A model generated the notes under the pieces. That model had not been told where the DNA came from. It worked only from the letters and a program-made list of their open reading frames with translations, and searched no databases. Shown one piece after another: positions 42,034 to 51,388 of a DNA stretch of 64,000 bases. Every line of letters begins with the position of its first letter. Within the stretch, counting starts at the first letter, position 1. A program made the translations under genes and the position numbers. Where the stretch lies: NCBI GenBank assembly GCA_038530575.1, contig JBCBCP010000002.1, positions 1 to 64,000 on the forward strand, written 5' to 3'. The DNA comes from JBCBCP01 sp038530575. Lineage in GTDB: Bacteria; Pseudomonadota; Alphaproteobacteria; Rhodobacterales; Rhodobacteraceae.

Positions 42034-43593
42034 ATGTCAGCACTTCACGACGTTTCCACGCCCCATCCCTCGGGCTGCGGCTGTAGCGCCTGCTGCGCTG
42101 ACGCGATGGACGGGTCCGGCACGTCCGGAAGCAGCAGCACCGGCACCGAGGTCAGCGACTACACCGCGCTTCTGTATTACCGCCAAAGCGATTCACTGCG
42201 CTGGAACGGGCAGACAAATGTCGGCACCCAAGTCGTCGTCACCTATTCGTTCACGGAAGCCATAGACTTACCGGATCCATCGGGCGATCCATTCGGGGCG
42301 ACGGGCTATTGGGCCTATACCGAGGCTCAACGCACCCTGTTCCGAGAGGTCATCGCAAAGTTCGAGGCCGTGGCGGGCATCAAGTTTGTCGAGATTGAAG
42401 GCAGCTCGATGATCAACGTCTATGGCTCGACCGGCGGCACCGCGGGTGGATGGGCGAACGTCTCCCAAGCGACAAACAGATCTACAAATAACGGGGACCT
42501 GACCAACAACTACATGTCGATGTCCGAAGGGGACTATGGCTATCAGGTGAATCTGCATGAGCTTGGCCACGCGATGGGGCTACAGCACCCGTTCGAAGGC
42601 ATGTTCGTGCTCGAGGATTCGCTCGACACGCAGACCAACACGGTCATGACGTACAATATCGAAACGCCCTACGTCACCGAATTGGGCATATTCGACATCC
42701 AAGCTTTGGTCGAGCTATACGGCGCGGCTGACAGCTTTGATCGTTGGGCCGTGGCCGTGAACGCCTCGAACGTCATCACAATTCGGGCAACCAATAACGC
42801 CGAAATCGTGCTTGCCACGGATCAGGACACAATTGTTCGTTCCGGCGGCGGAAATGACGAGGTGTTTGGCCGCGAAGGAAATGACTGGCTGAATGGAGGT
42901 ATCGGCGAGGATACCGTGATCGGCGCCGCGGGAGATGACACCGTGCTGGGCAGTCACGACAACGATCTACTGATCGGTGACTTTGAAACGCTGCCTTATT
43001 CTGGCACTGGCAACGACTTACTGAACGGTGGCTTGGGCGACGACACGGCCTATGGTGGTGGCGGGAACGACACGTTGATCGGCGCAGGTGGCAACGATTC
43101 GCTCTTTGGCGGATACGACGATGACCGCCTGATCGGTGTGGCCGGCAACGACCTTCTTGATGGCGATTTTGGCAATGACACTTTGGTTGGCGGCGCGGGC
43201 AACGATACGCTCAATGGTGGATCGAACGATGACCGGCTTATCGGTGTCGGGGGCCATGACAGCCTCGATGGCGGCTTTGGCAATGACTTCCTGAGCGGGG
43301 GGCAAGGCAACGACACGCTCTATAGCGGCGATGGCGATGACCGAATGCAGGGCGATGCTGGTGCTGATGTTTTCTTGTTCCTGAACGCTGACGCGTTCGA
43401 GGTGAACAAGATCGTCGACTTTACCGTCGGTGAGGACTTAATCGACGTATCGAGCTTCGGCTTTTCAACGTTAGGGCAGTTCACAGTGACAACCGCCGGA
43501 GCCAACACCACGCTTAGCTACAGCAATTGGTTCGAACTTGTTCTGAACAACTTCACGCAAACTCTATCCGACACCGACTTTATCTTTGCGTGA
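42034..43593 (+). CDS. Serralysin-like RTX metalloprotease (M10B)
   Basis: A 519-aa secreted protease. The zinc site HELGHAMGLQHP (HExxHxxGxxH) is near residue 178 and the Met-turn in TVMTYN follows about 30 residues later, as in serralysins. The C-terminal half (about 270-445) has GGxGxDxUx calcium-binding nonapeptides, then an M10 C-terminal module (IVDFTVGEDLIDVSSFGF) carrying the type I secretion signal, ending TDFIFA. There is no Sec signal; the N-terminus instead has CGCSACC near residues 15-21. ATG 42034 with GAGGA 4 bases upstream is preferred over TTG 42019. No secretion ABC genes lie in the window. Confidence 0.9.
   Translation: MSALHDVSTPHPSGCGCSACCADAMDGSGTSGSSSTGTEVSDYTALLYYRQSDSLRWNGQTNVGTQVVVTYSFTEAIDLPDPSGDPFGATGYWAYTEAQRTLFREVIAKFEAVAGIKFVEIEGSSMINVYGSTGGTAGGWANVSQATNRSTNNGDLTNNYMSMSEGDYGYQVNLHELGHAMGLQHPFEGMFVLEDSLDTQTNTVMTYNIETPYVTELGIFDIQALVELYGAADSFDRWAVAVNASNVITIRATNNAEIVLATDQDTIVRSGGGNDEVFGREGNDWLNGGIGEDTVIGAAGDDTVLGSHDNDLLIGDFETLPYSGTGNDLLNGGLGDDTAYGGGGNDTLIGAGGNDSLFGGYDDDRLIGVAGNDLLDGDFGNDTLVGGAGNDTLNGGSNDDRLIGVGGHDSLDGGFGNDFLSGGQGNDTLYSGDGDDRMQGDAGADVFLFLNADAFEVNKIVDFTVGEDLIDVSSFGFSTLGQFTVTTAGANTTLSYSNWFELVLNNFTQTLSDTDFIFA
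42844..43366 (+). repeat. RTX nonapeptide tandem repeat region
   Basis: About eighteen 27-bp units encode GGxGNDxLx repeats. A higher-order 108-bp (36-residue) duplication is visible: DDDRLIGVAGNDLLDGDFGN recurs as NDDRLIGVGGHDSLDGGFGN 36 residues on. The repeat bends calcium into a beta-roll after secretion. Confidence 0.85.
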
Positions 43594-43598
43594 AAGCG

Positions 43599-43617
43599 GC
43601 GCGGGCTCAGCCCGCGC
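43599..43617. terminator. Hairpin between the convergent RTX protease and 70-aa genes
   Basis: GCGCGGGC and GCCCGCGC form an 8-bp perfect stem with a TCA loop, 5 bases after the protease stop and 3 bases before the opposing stop. There is no long T-run on either side, so termination efficiency is uncertain; it may serve both strands. Confidence 0.5.
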
Positions 43618-43620
43618 GCC

Positions 43621-43833
43621 TTAGACAGACAGTTCGGCTGGCAGTGCGCAGACCGGGACGCGGTGCGGAAGGGTTTCGACATAGTCGCCCTCGTCCGTTT
43701 CGCGGATGGTGTAGCCGTAACCGGCAAGGCGATGTTTCCACTCGCGGCGGGACAGCGACTGGCTGCGCTCACGCGCAACAATGTCGAGCACCTGAGCGGC
43801 GACGACTAGGTTCTGTTCAACGATGATGGACAT
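43621..43833 (-). CDS. Small conserved hypothetical protein
   Basis: A 70-aa soluble protein (MSIIVEQNLVVAAQVLDIVA, SLSRREWKHRLAGYGYTIRE, YVETLPHRVP). GGAG lies 8 bases upstream of the ATG. The length, ribosome site and the strong hairpin after its stop indicate a genuine gene. The central basic segment SRREWKHRLAGYGY could contact nucleic acid, but no domain was recognised. A CCCGCC/GGCGGG hairpin lies in the 106-bp upstream gap (near 43878-43892) and could end transcription of the paralogue genes upstream on the same strand. Confidence 0.72.
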   Translation of the reverse strand: MSIIVEQNLVVAAQVLDIVARERSQSLSRREWKHRLAGYGYTIRETDEGDYVETLPHRVPVCALPAELSV

Positions 43834-43939
43834 GGTTTTTCTCCGATAGGCATGTCTTGATGCCTGTCACCGTGCCCCCCGCCCGTGGCGGGATTGGTGC
43901 GGGATCGGGAAAAGATTGTGACCATTTCGAGAACAGTCG

Positions 43940-44818
43940 CTATTCGAGCGCTTTGAGCGCCTCGCGGTCAGCGATGCGGTCTTTGACCTTTTGCTCGTGC
44001 TTCTTAAGACGCTTTTTCGCGCGCTTCAGCCAGTTCTTGAAGCGCTTGCTCTCGGGCTCTTCCTCCAAACTTCTTTTGTAATCTTCGATCAACTCCTTGG
44101 TGCGGACCACCTGCTCTTTCGCGGAAACAATTTCTACGTCGATAGCTTTGCCCACGGCCTCGCGGCCCGTGTCACCGGGCGGGAAACGCATGACATGCGT
44201 GTCAGCATGGGGATCGCCACCGTCAAGACCTTCCGGCCGCTTTCCAGTTTTGCAATCGAACGTCCAGGCACCCATGAACTGGGTCCTATACGGAAAGGCG
44301 ATGACGATCACGCCATCAGGATAATCAGCGGGCAGTTTGAGTTGGAACATGATCCACCACACCTTCAGCCCGATGTAGAACGATTTTTCCCGCGTGTATG
44401 TCTTGAGAAACTCCTGGAACGGCACATCGAAAGTGTAAGAGCCAAGCCTGTTGTCCAGTTCAAGCAGGGTCTTTCCGACGTTCGATTCGTTCGTGTCCGA
44501 GATGAACCGATAGAGGAGCCTTTCGTCCGCGCGCTTGGTATTCTTTCCCTTCTTGTTCACGCCCTTCATCTTGAACCAAGGTCGAATGGATATCCGCCCG
44601 TCCTTGTTCACATTGTCAAAGGAAGCCAGATGCTGGGTGCAATCGTACTTGCAGACGATGCGCCAATCGTACTGTTTGAACTCTTCGCAGACAATGTCGA
44701 GCGGTTCGGTTGGCTCAATGAAATAGGGGAAATCCATGCCCCAGATGGTTTTGCCCCCACGCGCTTGGTAATCGACGGTTTCGACGTCAAATTCTGCGTC
44801 GCCTAGTTTCAGTTTCAT
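43940..44818 (-). CDS. Unknown protein, downstream member of a tandem paralogue pair
   Basis: A 292-aa soluble protein with no signal peptide or span. The N-terminal 190 residues are a compact mixed region (MKLKLGDAEFDVETVDYQAR, PWFKMKGVNKKGKNTKRADE, WWIMFQLKLPADYPDGVIVI, MGAWTFDCKTGK), followed by a highly charged helical tail (KEQVVRTKELIEDYKRSLEE, NWLKRAKKRLKKHEQKVKDR) likely to be a coiled coil. The gene at 44864-45718 is a clear paralogue. Base composition is lower in GC and Lys use higher than in flanking genes, suggesting acquisition. I start at 44818, where AGGAG lies 5 bases upstream. I do not recognise the family. Confidence 0.72.
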   Translation of the reverse strand: MKLKLGDAEFDVETVDYQARGGKTIWGMDFPYFIEPTEPLDIVCEEFKQYDWRIVCKYDCTQHLASFDNVNKDGRISIRPWFKMKGVNKKGKNTKRADERLLYRFISDTNESNVGKTLLELDNRLGSYTFDVPFQEFLKTYTREKSFYIGLKVWWIMFQLKLPADYPDGVIVIAFPYRTQFMGAWTFDCKTGKRPEGLDGGDPHADTHVMRFPPGDTGREAVGKAIDVEIVSAKEQVVRTKELIEDYKRSLEEEPESKRFKNWLKRAKKRLKKHEQKVKDRIADREALKALE

Positions 44819-44863
44819 GAATGCTCCTGTCATTTAATGCTGCGGTCAAAGGGCTTTGGACAT

Positions 44864-45718
44864 TTACAGGCTGCCAAGTTCCTCACTGAGCTGGCGCAGT
44901 CGGTCCAGTTTAGCGCGTGCCCGTTTGATCATGCGGTTACTGGCCGCCTTAATGCTCTTGGCCTGTTCCGGGTCCGGCCACATCTCGCGGTCGATCGCCC
45001 TTTGCTGCTTGAGCCATTTTAGGCCAGCCACCGCCTGTTTGATGCGCCGCGCGAGGTCAGCCAGAACGATCTTGCGCAGGGCCGCATCGCGCACAGGAAA
45101 AGTCCTGTATCCCGCCTCGTGCGCCAGGTTGCGGTCAAACGGGGCAGGCCCGCCGCGTTTGCAATCGAAGGTCATGGCCGCGTGAAACGACACCTCGTAC
45201 GGAACGCCGATGCAAATGACCCCGGGCGGGAACCCTGCCGGTAGTCTTAGCTGCACCATGATCCAACTGACCGTCATATAGGCGCGCCAGGACTTGTCAG
45301 GACCGAAAGCAGCTACGAAGTCCTTGAACGGGATGTCGAGGCTGTGTTGCCCCAAAGATTGGAAAATCTCAGCCACAGTATCGGTGACCGAGACCTTGCC
45401 AGTCGCCTCGGCGAATTTGGCCGACAGCGCCTTGTCGGCCTTGTCCGTGTTTCGCCCTTTGGCATTTACACCGATGATCGAAATCCACGGCAGGAGGGTG
45501 ATTTTTCCGTCCGGCGACGTGCCGAACGCGTCAAACGTGCGGGTCTGGCAGTTGTATTCCGCAACCTTGCGCGTGCGCAGGCGCCCAAGGTCTACTGACG
45601 CCTTGGCCAGAGGCGTGGTGGGGTTCAGGAACCCTCCGTTTAGGCTGTGTTGGTGCGCATAGCCTTTGAAGTCGACTTCGACGATGTCGAACGTGCCGGT
45701 CCCGATTTTGAGTGTCAT
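44864..45718 (-). CDS. Unknown protein, upstream member of a tandem paralogue pair
   Basis: A 284-aa soluble protein paralogous to the next gene: MTLKIGTGTFDIVEVDFKGY, PWISIIGVNAKGRNTDKADK, SWIMVQLRLPAGFPPGVICI and AAMTFDCKRGG align with the matching blocks of its partner, in the same order and spacing. The C-terminal 85 residues form a basic helical region (RRIKQAVAGLKWLKQQRAID, MIKRARAKLDRLRQLSEELG). AGGGATCGCC precedes the ATG. The two genes are 45 bp apart and probably one transcript. Family and function are unknown; conserved positions across the pair (GVNxKGxNTxxAD, FDCKxG) mark the likely functional core. Confidence 0.72.
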   Translation of the reverse strand: MTLKIGTGTFDIVEVDFKGYAHQHSLNGGFLNPTTPLAKASVDLGRLRTRKVAEYNCQTRTFDAFGTSPDGKITLLPWISIIGVNAKGRNTDKADKALSAKFAEATGKVSVTDTVAEIFQSLGQHSLDIPFKDFVAAFGPDKSWRAYMTVSWIMVQLRLPAGFPPGVICIGVPYEVSFHAAMTFDCKRGGPAPFDRNLAHEAGYRTFPVRDAALRKIVLADLARRIKQAVAGLKWLKQQRAIDREMWPDPEQAKSIKAASNRMIKRARAKLDRLRQLSEELGSL

Positions 45719-45760
45719 GGCGATCCCTTTTGGGTGCCATGATGCACAGGACGAGCCGAA

Positions 45761-46939
<1,179 letters not shown>

Positions 46940-47024
46940 GGGGCTGTCCTTCGGGGTGAAGTGGGCCTGATATAGGAAGTTGGCGGCGTTTCCAAATGGT
47001 TTGGGTCGGCAGCCCTCCAGAGCC

Positions 47025-47435
47025 TTAGAACGGCTTGGCGACGACGACCCACAGGATTGCAATCACGCCGATCACGCTGATCTCGTTGAACACGCGCAGC
47101 CAGCGGTCGGATTCGTCAAACCGGCCTACCCGCGCCCGCGCGACCAGAACACCGGTCCAGACGTAGTGGCCCGCCAGCAGCGCCACGAGGCCCAGCTTGA
47201 CCAAGACCCACGAGTCGAACTGCCAGAGGTGGCCAAGGTAAAGGCCCGTGCCCAACGCGATCACCCCAAGCCCAGCCGAAAACCGGTAAAGGCGAAAGGT
47301 CAGATCACCCAAGGGGCCATCCTCGCCCGTCTTGGCATAGTCACGCTTCCAATAGATCAGCGCCCGCGGGACGGCGAAAATGCTGGTCATCCAGCCCATC
47401 ACGCACAGGATGTGGATGATCTTGACCGTAATCAA
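47025..47435 (-). CDS. HemJ/CopD-like membrane protein
   Basis: A 136-aa membrane protein with four spans. The pattern KIIHILCVMGWMTSIFAVPR with RALIYWKRD, a central LVKLGLVALLAGHYVWTG, and the RVFNEISVIGVIAILWVVVA end match the HemJ (protoporphyrinogen oxidase) / CopD superfamily, including the His8-type heme ligand and the final KPF. It may be a divergent HemJ paralogue or an unrelated heme/copper membrane protein. Start is TTG at 47435, just 5 bases beyond the stop of the IalB-like gene, with no good ribosome site, so translation is probably coupled. Confidence 0.7.
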   Translation of the reverse strand: MITVKIIHILCVMGWMTSIFAVPRALIYWKRDYAKTGEDGPLGDLTFRLYRFSAGLGVIALGTGLYLGHLWQFDSWVLVKLGLVALLAGHYVWTGVLVARARVGRFDESDRWLRVFNEISVIGVIAILWVVVAKPF

Positions 47436-47440
47436 TCAGG

Positions 47441-47968
47441 TCAGCCGCCGCACCGTGCCGCCGCATCCTCGACCGCCGCTGTAAAGCCAAGAAGCGAAAA
47501 CGTGTCCTTCGTGGTTGTGCCCCTGCTGGACACGCCCGTCACGACCGCCTGCGCACCGCGCTTCATTGCGGTGACAATCTTTGCATCGTCGGACGGGGTG
47601 GCAGGCCATGCCCATTCACCATCGGTAAAAAGCTCAAACTCCGTGCCACCGATCGCGAGGTTCACCGTACTGCCATCGCGGAACGGATAACCCCCGGTAA
47701 ATGCCACCTGCCCTGCAACGCTGGCCGATGGGCGATAGGACACCATAAGAAGGATTTGGCCGCGCGTTGCTGCAACAACGCGTCCATCGCGGGTGTTCAC
47801 AATTTCCGTGGGCGTGGATACGCCCCAGCATTCGGTCGGGTTGTCCTCGATAAAGACACTCCAGTCGGTCTTGCTGGCAACCTGGTTTGTACTTGTGGCC
47901 TGTGCCAGCGCACCGCCCGCAAGGCAGACGGCAAGGGCCGTGCCGATTATGCTATTGGTCCAGTTCAT
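47441..47968 (-). CDS. Invasion-associated locus B (IalB)-like secreted protein
   Basis: A 175-aa protein with signal peptide MNWTNSIIGTALAVCLAGGA LAQ. The mature domain (DWSVFIEDNPTECWGVSTPT, LLMVSYRPSASVAGQVAFTG, NLAIGGTEFELFTDGEWAWP, ALVTGVSSRG-like end with a paired Cys) fits the IalB family. Two cysteines (in ECWG and at RCGG) could form a disulphide. GGAGG lies 10 bases before the ATG at 47968. In non-pathogenic roseobacters the family has no assigned role. The gene is divergent from asparaginase over 149 bp. Confidence 0.75.
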   Translation of the reverse strand: MNWTNSIIGTALAVCLAGGALAQATSTNQVASKTDWSVFIEDNPTECWGVSTPTEIVNTRDGRVVAATRGQILLMVSYRPSASVAGQVAFTGGYPFRDGSTVNLAIGGTEFELFTDGEWAWPATPSDDAKIVTAMKRGAQAVVTGVSSRGTTTKDTFSLLGFTAAVEDAAARCGG

Positions 47969-48117
47969 GTTCTCATGGCCTCCGAGCCAATCATCCTCAA
48001 TATCTTCGGCCTCTTGCGCGGGCCGTCGTTTGTCTCGACAAGAAGCACAAATACGCGAAAGATGCGCGTCCGGAAACCTCAATTGGCAGGTTTTCGCCAA
48101 GAAGTGAGGAGACAGAG

Positions 48118-49095
48118 ATGCAACCGGGTGAGCCAATGGTCGAGCTATGGCGCGGACCGCTTCTGGAATCGGTGCATCGCGGCCATGCAGTTATCTGGGG
48201 GCCGGGCGGGCTGGAACGGTCCTGGGGCAATCCAGACGAGGTCGTCTATCCCCGCTCCTCGGCCAAGATGGTTCAGGCCATTCCCCTTATTGAAAGCGGC
48301 GCGGCAAAGGCGTTTGGGCTGGGGCCCGAGCAACTGGCGCTGGCCTGCGCCTCGCATAACGGTGCGGCGATTCATACGTCACGCGTGGCAAAGTGGCTCG
48401 ACCATATCGGGAGGAGCGACGACGATTTGCGCTGCGGCGCGCAGGAGCCCGCCGATCTGCCGGCGCGCGATGCACTAATCCGCACGCATTCGGGCCCATG
48501 CCAGATGCACAACAATTGCTCGGGCAAACATGCGGGGTTTCTGACCCTTGCCAAGCATACCGGTGCGGGACCCGAATATATCGACCCAGACCACCCCGTG
48601 CAGCGCGCCGCACGAGAAGCGCAGGAACGGCTGGCCGGAGAAGAAACCTTTGGCTACGGCATCGACGGATGCAGCGCCCCAAACTTCGCTTTCACCCTGC
48701 AGGGCGTAGCGCGTGCCATGGCGGCATTTGCCGCCGCGCCCGAGGGCAGCCCAGAAGCGACGCTGCGGGAGGCTATGACTGCACATCCTGACCTTGTCGC
48801 TGGCGAAGGGCGCGCCTGCACCCTCTTGATGCGCGCAATGGGCGGGCGCGTTGCGCTCAAGACCGGGGCCGAAGGATTTTTCATCGCCATCATCCCCGAA
48901 ATGCAAATGGGTGTGGCGCTCAAGATCGTTGACGGAACACGCCGCGCAGCAGAGTGCGCAATTGCCGCCATCCTCGTTCAGCTTGGCGTGTTGGAAGCAG
49001 ATCACCCGGCCACGCTCCAATTTCTGAATACGCCCATCCGCAACTGGAACGGCCTTCAGACTGGATGGCAACGCGCGTCCCCAGCACTAATCTAA
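48118..49095 (+). CDS. Asparaginase, Rhizobium etli (class 3) type
   Basis: A 325-aa enzyme that hydrolyses L-asparagine to aspartate and ammonia. It belongs to the AnsA/ReAV-like group rather than the bacterial type I/II enzymes: an SxxK pair in SSAKMVQAIPLIESG, a zinc/Cys-Lys site in NCSGKHAG, and a second Cys in GIDGCSAPNFAF, with HNGAAIHT. No signal peptide. ATG at 48118 follows GAGGAGACAGAG. It converges on serB with 60 bp between, which includes a run of nine G at 49126-49134. Confidence 0.9.
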   Translation: MQPGEPMVELWRGPLLESVHRGHAVIWGPGGLERSWGNPDEVVYPRSSAKMVQAIPLIESGAAKAFGLGPEQLALACASHNGAAIHTSRVAKWLDHIGRSDDDLRCGAQEPADLPARDALIRTHSGPCQMHNNCSGKHAGFLTLAKHTGAGPEYIDPDHPVQRAAREAQERLAGEETFGYGIDGCSAPNFAFTLQGVARAMAAFAAAPEGSPEATLREAMTAHPDLVAGEGRACTLLMRAMGGRVALKTGAEGFFIAIIPEMQMGVALKIVDGTRRAAECAIAAILVQLGVLEADHPATLQFLNTPIRNWNGLQTGWQRASPALI

Positions 49096-49155
49096 TCTTC
49101 ATTTCGTCGTAGAATTTTTGGACGTGGGGGGGGGCTGCCGCATCACTTCGGTCTT

Positions 49156-50037
49156 TTACGGGACCGAAACGAACTCATCCCGGGCATAACCTTGTAGGTA
49201 CAAAAGCGCAGTCAGGTCACCAAAGTTAATCCGCACCGCGCATGCTTCAGCAACGGATGGCTTTGCGTGCAATGCAACGCCAAGACCCGCAAGCCCAAGC
49301 ATCCCCAGGTCATTTGCGCCATCGCCCACGGCAAGACATTGATCGTCTGTAATGCCGCGCGCCGCCGTCAATTCATCTACCGCGTCCATCTTGGCCTGCT
49401 GGCCCAGCACGGGCTTTTGCACGGCACCGGTCAAAACGCCGCCATCCTCCAGCAAGACGTTTGCCCGATGCTCATCAAAGCCAAGATGTGCCGCGACCGC
49501 GCCGGTAAACGCCGTGAAACCACCCGAGACCAGCGCGGTGTACGCACCATTCGCCTTCATCGTAGCCAGCAACGTCGCGCCGCCTGGTGTGTATGTTATC
49601 CGCTCCGCCAGAACCTGTGCGATCACGGTCGTGGGCAGTTCCTTTAGCAACGCGACCCGCGCATCCAGCGCCTCCTCGAAATCAAGCTCGCCGTTCATGG
49701 CGCGCGCGGTAGTGGCCTTGACCTGATCGCCAACGCCAGCAACGTCCGCCAATTCGTCAATGCACTCCTGCTGGATCATCGTACTGTCCATATCCGCCAG
49801 CAGCAGCGTTTTGCGCCGCCCGCCCGCAGCCTGCATCGCCATGTCGACACGCGTTTGCTGCAGATCGGCCCATACCTCCCAGAAGTTATCCGGCATGGTT
49901 TTCACGCAAAATTCAGCCGCTTCGCCGGGCGACAGCCACACGACATCGCCGCCACCCCATGCGTTACGCAGGTTTTCGGGCAAGGCCGGGTCCAGCTGGC
50001 CCGGTTCGGCAATGAGGCTCACAACAAGGTCATGCAT
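49156..50037 (-). CDS. serB: Phosphoserine phosphatase
   Basis: A 293-aa HAD-family phosphatase for the last step of serine synthesis. The nucleophile motif LLADMDSTMIQQECIDELAD, motif II ALVSGGFTAFTG, a Lys in motif III, and the motif IV GDGANDLGMLGLAGLGVA are all present. An N-terminal ACT-like region (1-75) is short. The start is the ATG at 50037; the open frame continues upstream into the serC leader. It is divergent from serC-serA, so the three serine genes share one control region (50038-50188). The stop overlaps a TTCGGTC/GACCGAA stem (49147-49168), a weak terminator. Confidence 0.94.
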   Translation of the reverse strand: MHDLVVSLIAEPGQLDPALPENLRNAWGGGDVVWLSPGEAAEFCVKTMPDNFWEVWADLQQTRVDMAMQAAGGRRKTLLLADMDSTMIQQECIDELADVAGVGDQVKATTARAMNGELDFEEALDARVALLKELPTTVIAQVLAERITYTPGGATLLATMKANGAYTALVSGGFTAFTGAVAAHLGFDEHRANVLLEDGGVLTGAVQKPVLGQQAKMDAVDELTAARGITDDQCLAVGDGANDLGMLGLAGLGVALHAKPSVAEACAVRINFGDLTALLYLQGYARDEFVSVP

Positions 50038-50099
50038 GTTTCCGATCCGCTCCCGGCGCGTCGCGATTGGTTGCTGATGCGGCGCTATAGACCGCTTTT

Positions 50100-50188
50100 G
50101 GCGGTTGTGGAAGCCGCGCAAGAGGCGTAGCTGCGACGGTGGGACACCCTTCCCCAACGAAGGGCGCATATCTGGAAGGATAGCAGAA
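50100..50188 (+). promoter_or_regulatory. Probable serC-type leader RNA
   Basis: The region before serC holds a CCCTTC/GAAGGG hairpin (50147-50152 and 50159-50164, loop CCCAAC) followed by GCGCATATCTGGAAGGATAGCAGAA ending at the start codon. A serC RNA motif is known upstream of serC-serA in alphaproteobacteria, with a hairpin close to the ribosome site. Position and the hairpin fit; I have no covariance score. A control of serine synthesis by this leader is therefore plausible. Confidence 0.5.
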
Positions 50189-51328
50189 ATGGCTATGACA
50201 CCACCGGCAGCACGGCCGGCAAACCCGCGTTTTTCGTCGGGACCTTGTGCAAAACCCCCCACCCATTCTTTGTCCGCGTTGTCCGACGCGCCACTGGGCC
50301 GGTCGCACCGCGCTGCTGTGGGCAAAGCCAAACTGGCCGAGGCGATCGAGCTGACACGAGAGATCCTTGGCGTGCCTGCGGAGTACAAGATCGGCATCGT
50401 GCCCGCCTCCGACACCGGCGCCTATGAGATGGCGATGTGGACCATGCTGGGCGCGCGGCCCGTAGAGATGGTCGCCTGGGAAAGCTTTGGCGCTGGCTGG
50501 GTCACGGATGCCGTCAAGCAGCTGAAGCTGGACGCAACCGTGCACGAAGCGCCCTATGGCGAGATCGTGGATATGGACGCGCTGAACTACGACCACGACG
50601 TCTGCTTCACCTGGAACGGGACGACCTCGGGCGTGCGCGTGGCCGGTGATCCAATCCCGGCGGACCGCACGGGGCTGACCCTGTGCGACGCGACCTCGGC
50701 GGCGTTCGCGATGGACCTGCCCTGGGAAAAACTGGATGTGACCACCTTCTCATGGCAGAAGGTGCTCGGCGGTGAAGCGGCGCACGGCATGCTGATCCTC
50801 AGCCCCCGCGCCGTGGAGCGGCTGGAAACGTACACCCCCCCATGGCCACTCCCCAAGATTTTCCGCCTGACTAAGGGCGGCAAGCTGAATGAAGGCATCT
50901 TCCGCGGAGAGACAATCAACACGCCGTCGATGCTGTGCGTTGAGGATTACCTGTTCGCGCTGAAGTGGGCGAAGTCTGTTGGGGGCCTCGAAGGGCTAAA
51001 AGCGCGGGCCGAGGCCAATGCTCAGGCAATCTGGGATTTCTGCGATGCGCGCGACTGGATCGAAAACCTCGCCATGGATCCGGCGGCGCGGTCCAACACC
51101 TCCGTCTGCCTGAAGTTCACCGATGACCGCATTTCCGATGGCGCCGCGTTCGCAAAGGCAGTTGCCAAGCGCCTGTCCGACGAGGGTATCGCTCTCGACA
51201 TTGGCGCGTACCGCGACGCCCCCCCGGGCCTGCGCATCTGGTGCGGCGGCACGGTAGAAACCTCGGACATCGAGGCGATGCTACCCTGGCTCGACTGGGC
51301 CTTCGAACAAGAAATTTCGGCGGGCTGA
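50189..51328 (+). CDS. serC: Phosphoserine aminotransferase
   Basis: A 379-aa PLP enzyme that makes 3-phosphoserine from 3-phosphohydroxypyruvate and glutamate. The start RPANPRFSSGPCAKPPTHSL and the PLP-lysine motif VTTFSWQKVLGGEAAHGMLI define the alphaproteobacterial (TIGR01365-type) SerC. I start at the ATG at 50189, with AAGGA 8 bases upstream; an ATG two codons on is possible. It precedes serA by 60 bp in the same operon. Confidence 0.95.
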   Translation: MAMTPPAARPANPRFSSGPCAKPPTHSLSALSDAPLGRSHRAAVGKAKLAEAIELTREILGVPAEYKIGIVPASDTGAYEMAMWTMLGARPVEMVAWESFGAGWVTDAVKQLKLDATVHEAPYGEIVDMDALNYDHDVCFTWNGTTSGVRVAGDPIPADRTGLTLCDATSAAFAMDLPWEKLDVTTFSWQKVLGGEAAHGMLILSPRAVERLETYTPPWPLPKIFRLTKGGKLNEGIFRGETINTPSMLCVEDYLFALKWAKSVGGLEGLKARAEANAQAIWDFCDARDWIENLAMDPAARSNTSVCLKFTDDRISDGAAFAKAVAKRLSDEGIALDIGAYRDAPPGLRIWCGGTVETSDIEAMLPWLDWAFEQEISAG

Positions 51329-51388
51329 AGCCCGTCTCACCCGCAATCCGTAAGGCGGCTTCCTTCCGCCAAATGCATGGAGATTAAC

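Noticed and set aside
42844..43366. Tandem repeats considered as a CRISPR array
   Set aside because: 27-bp units are in frame and encode calcium-binding nonapeptides; there are no identical repeats with unique spacers.
49126..49134. Run of nine G as a phase-variation tract
   Set aside because: It lies in a convergent intergenic gap after both stop codons, not in a coding region or promoter.
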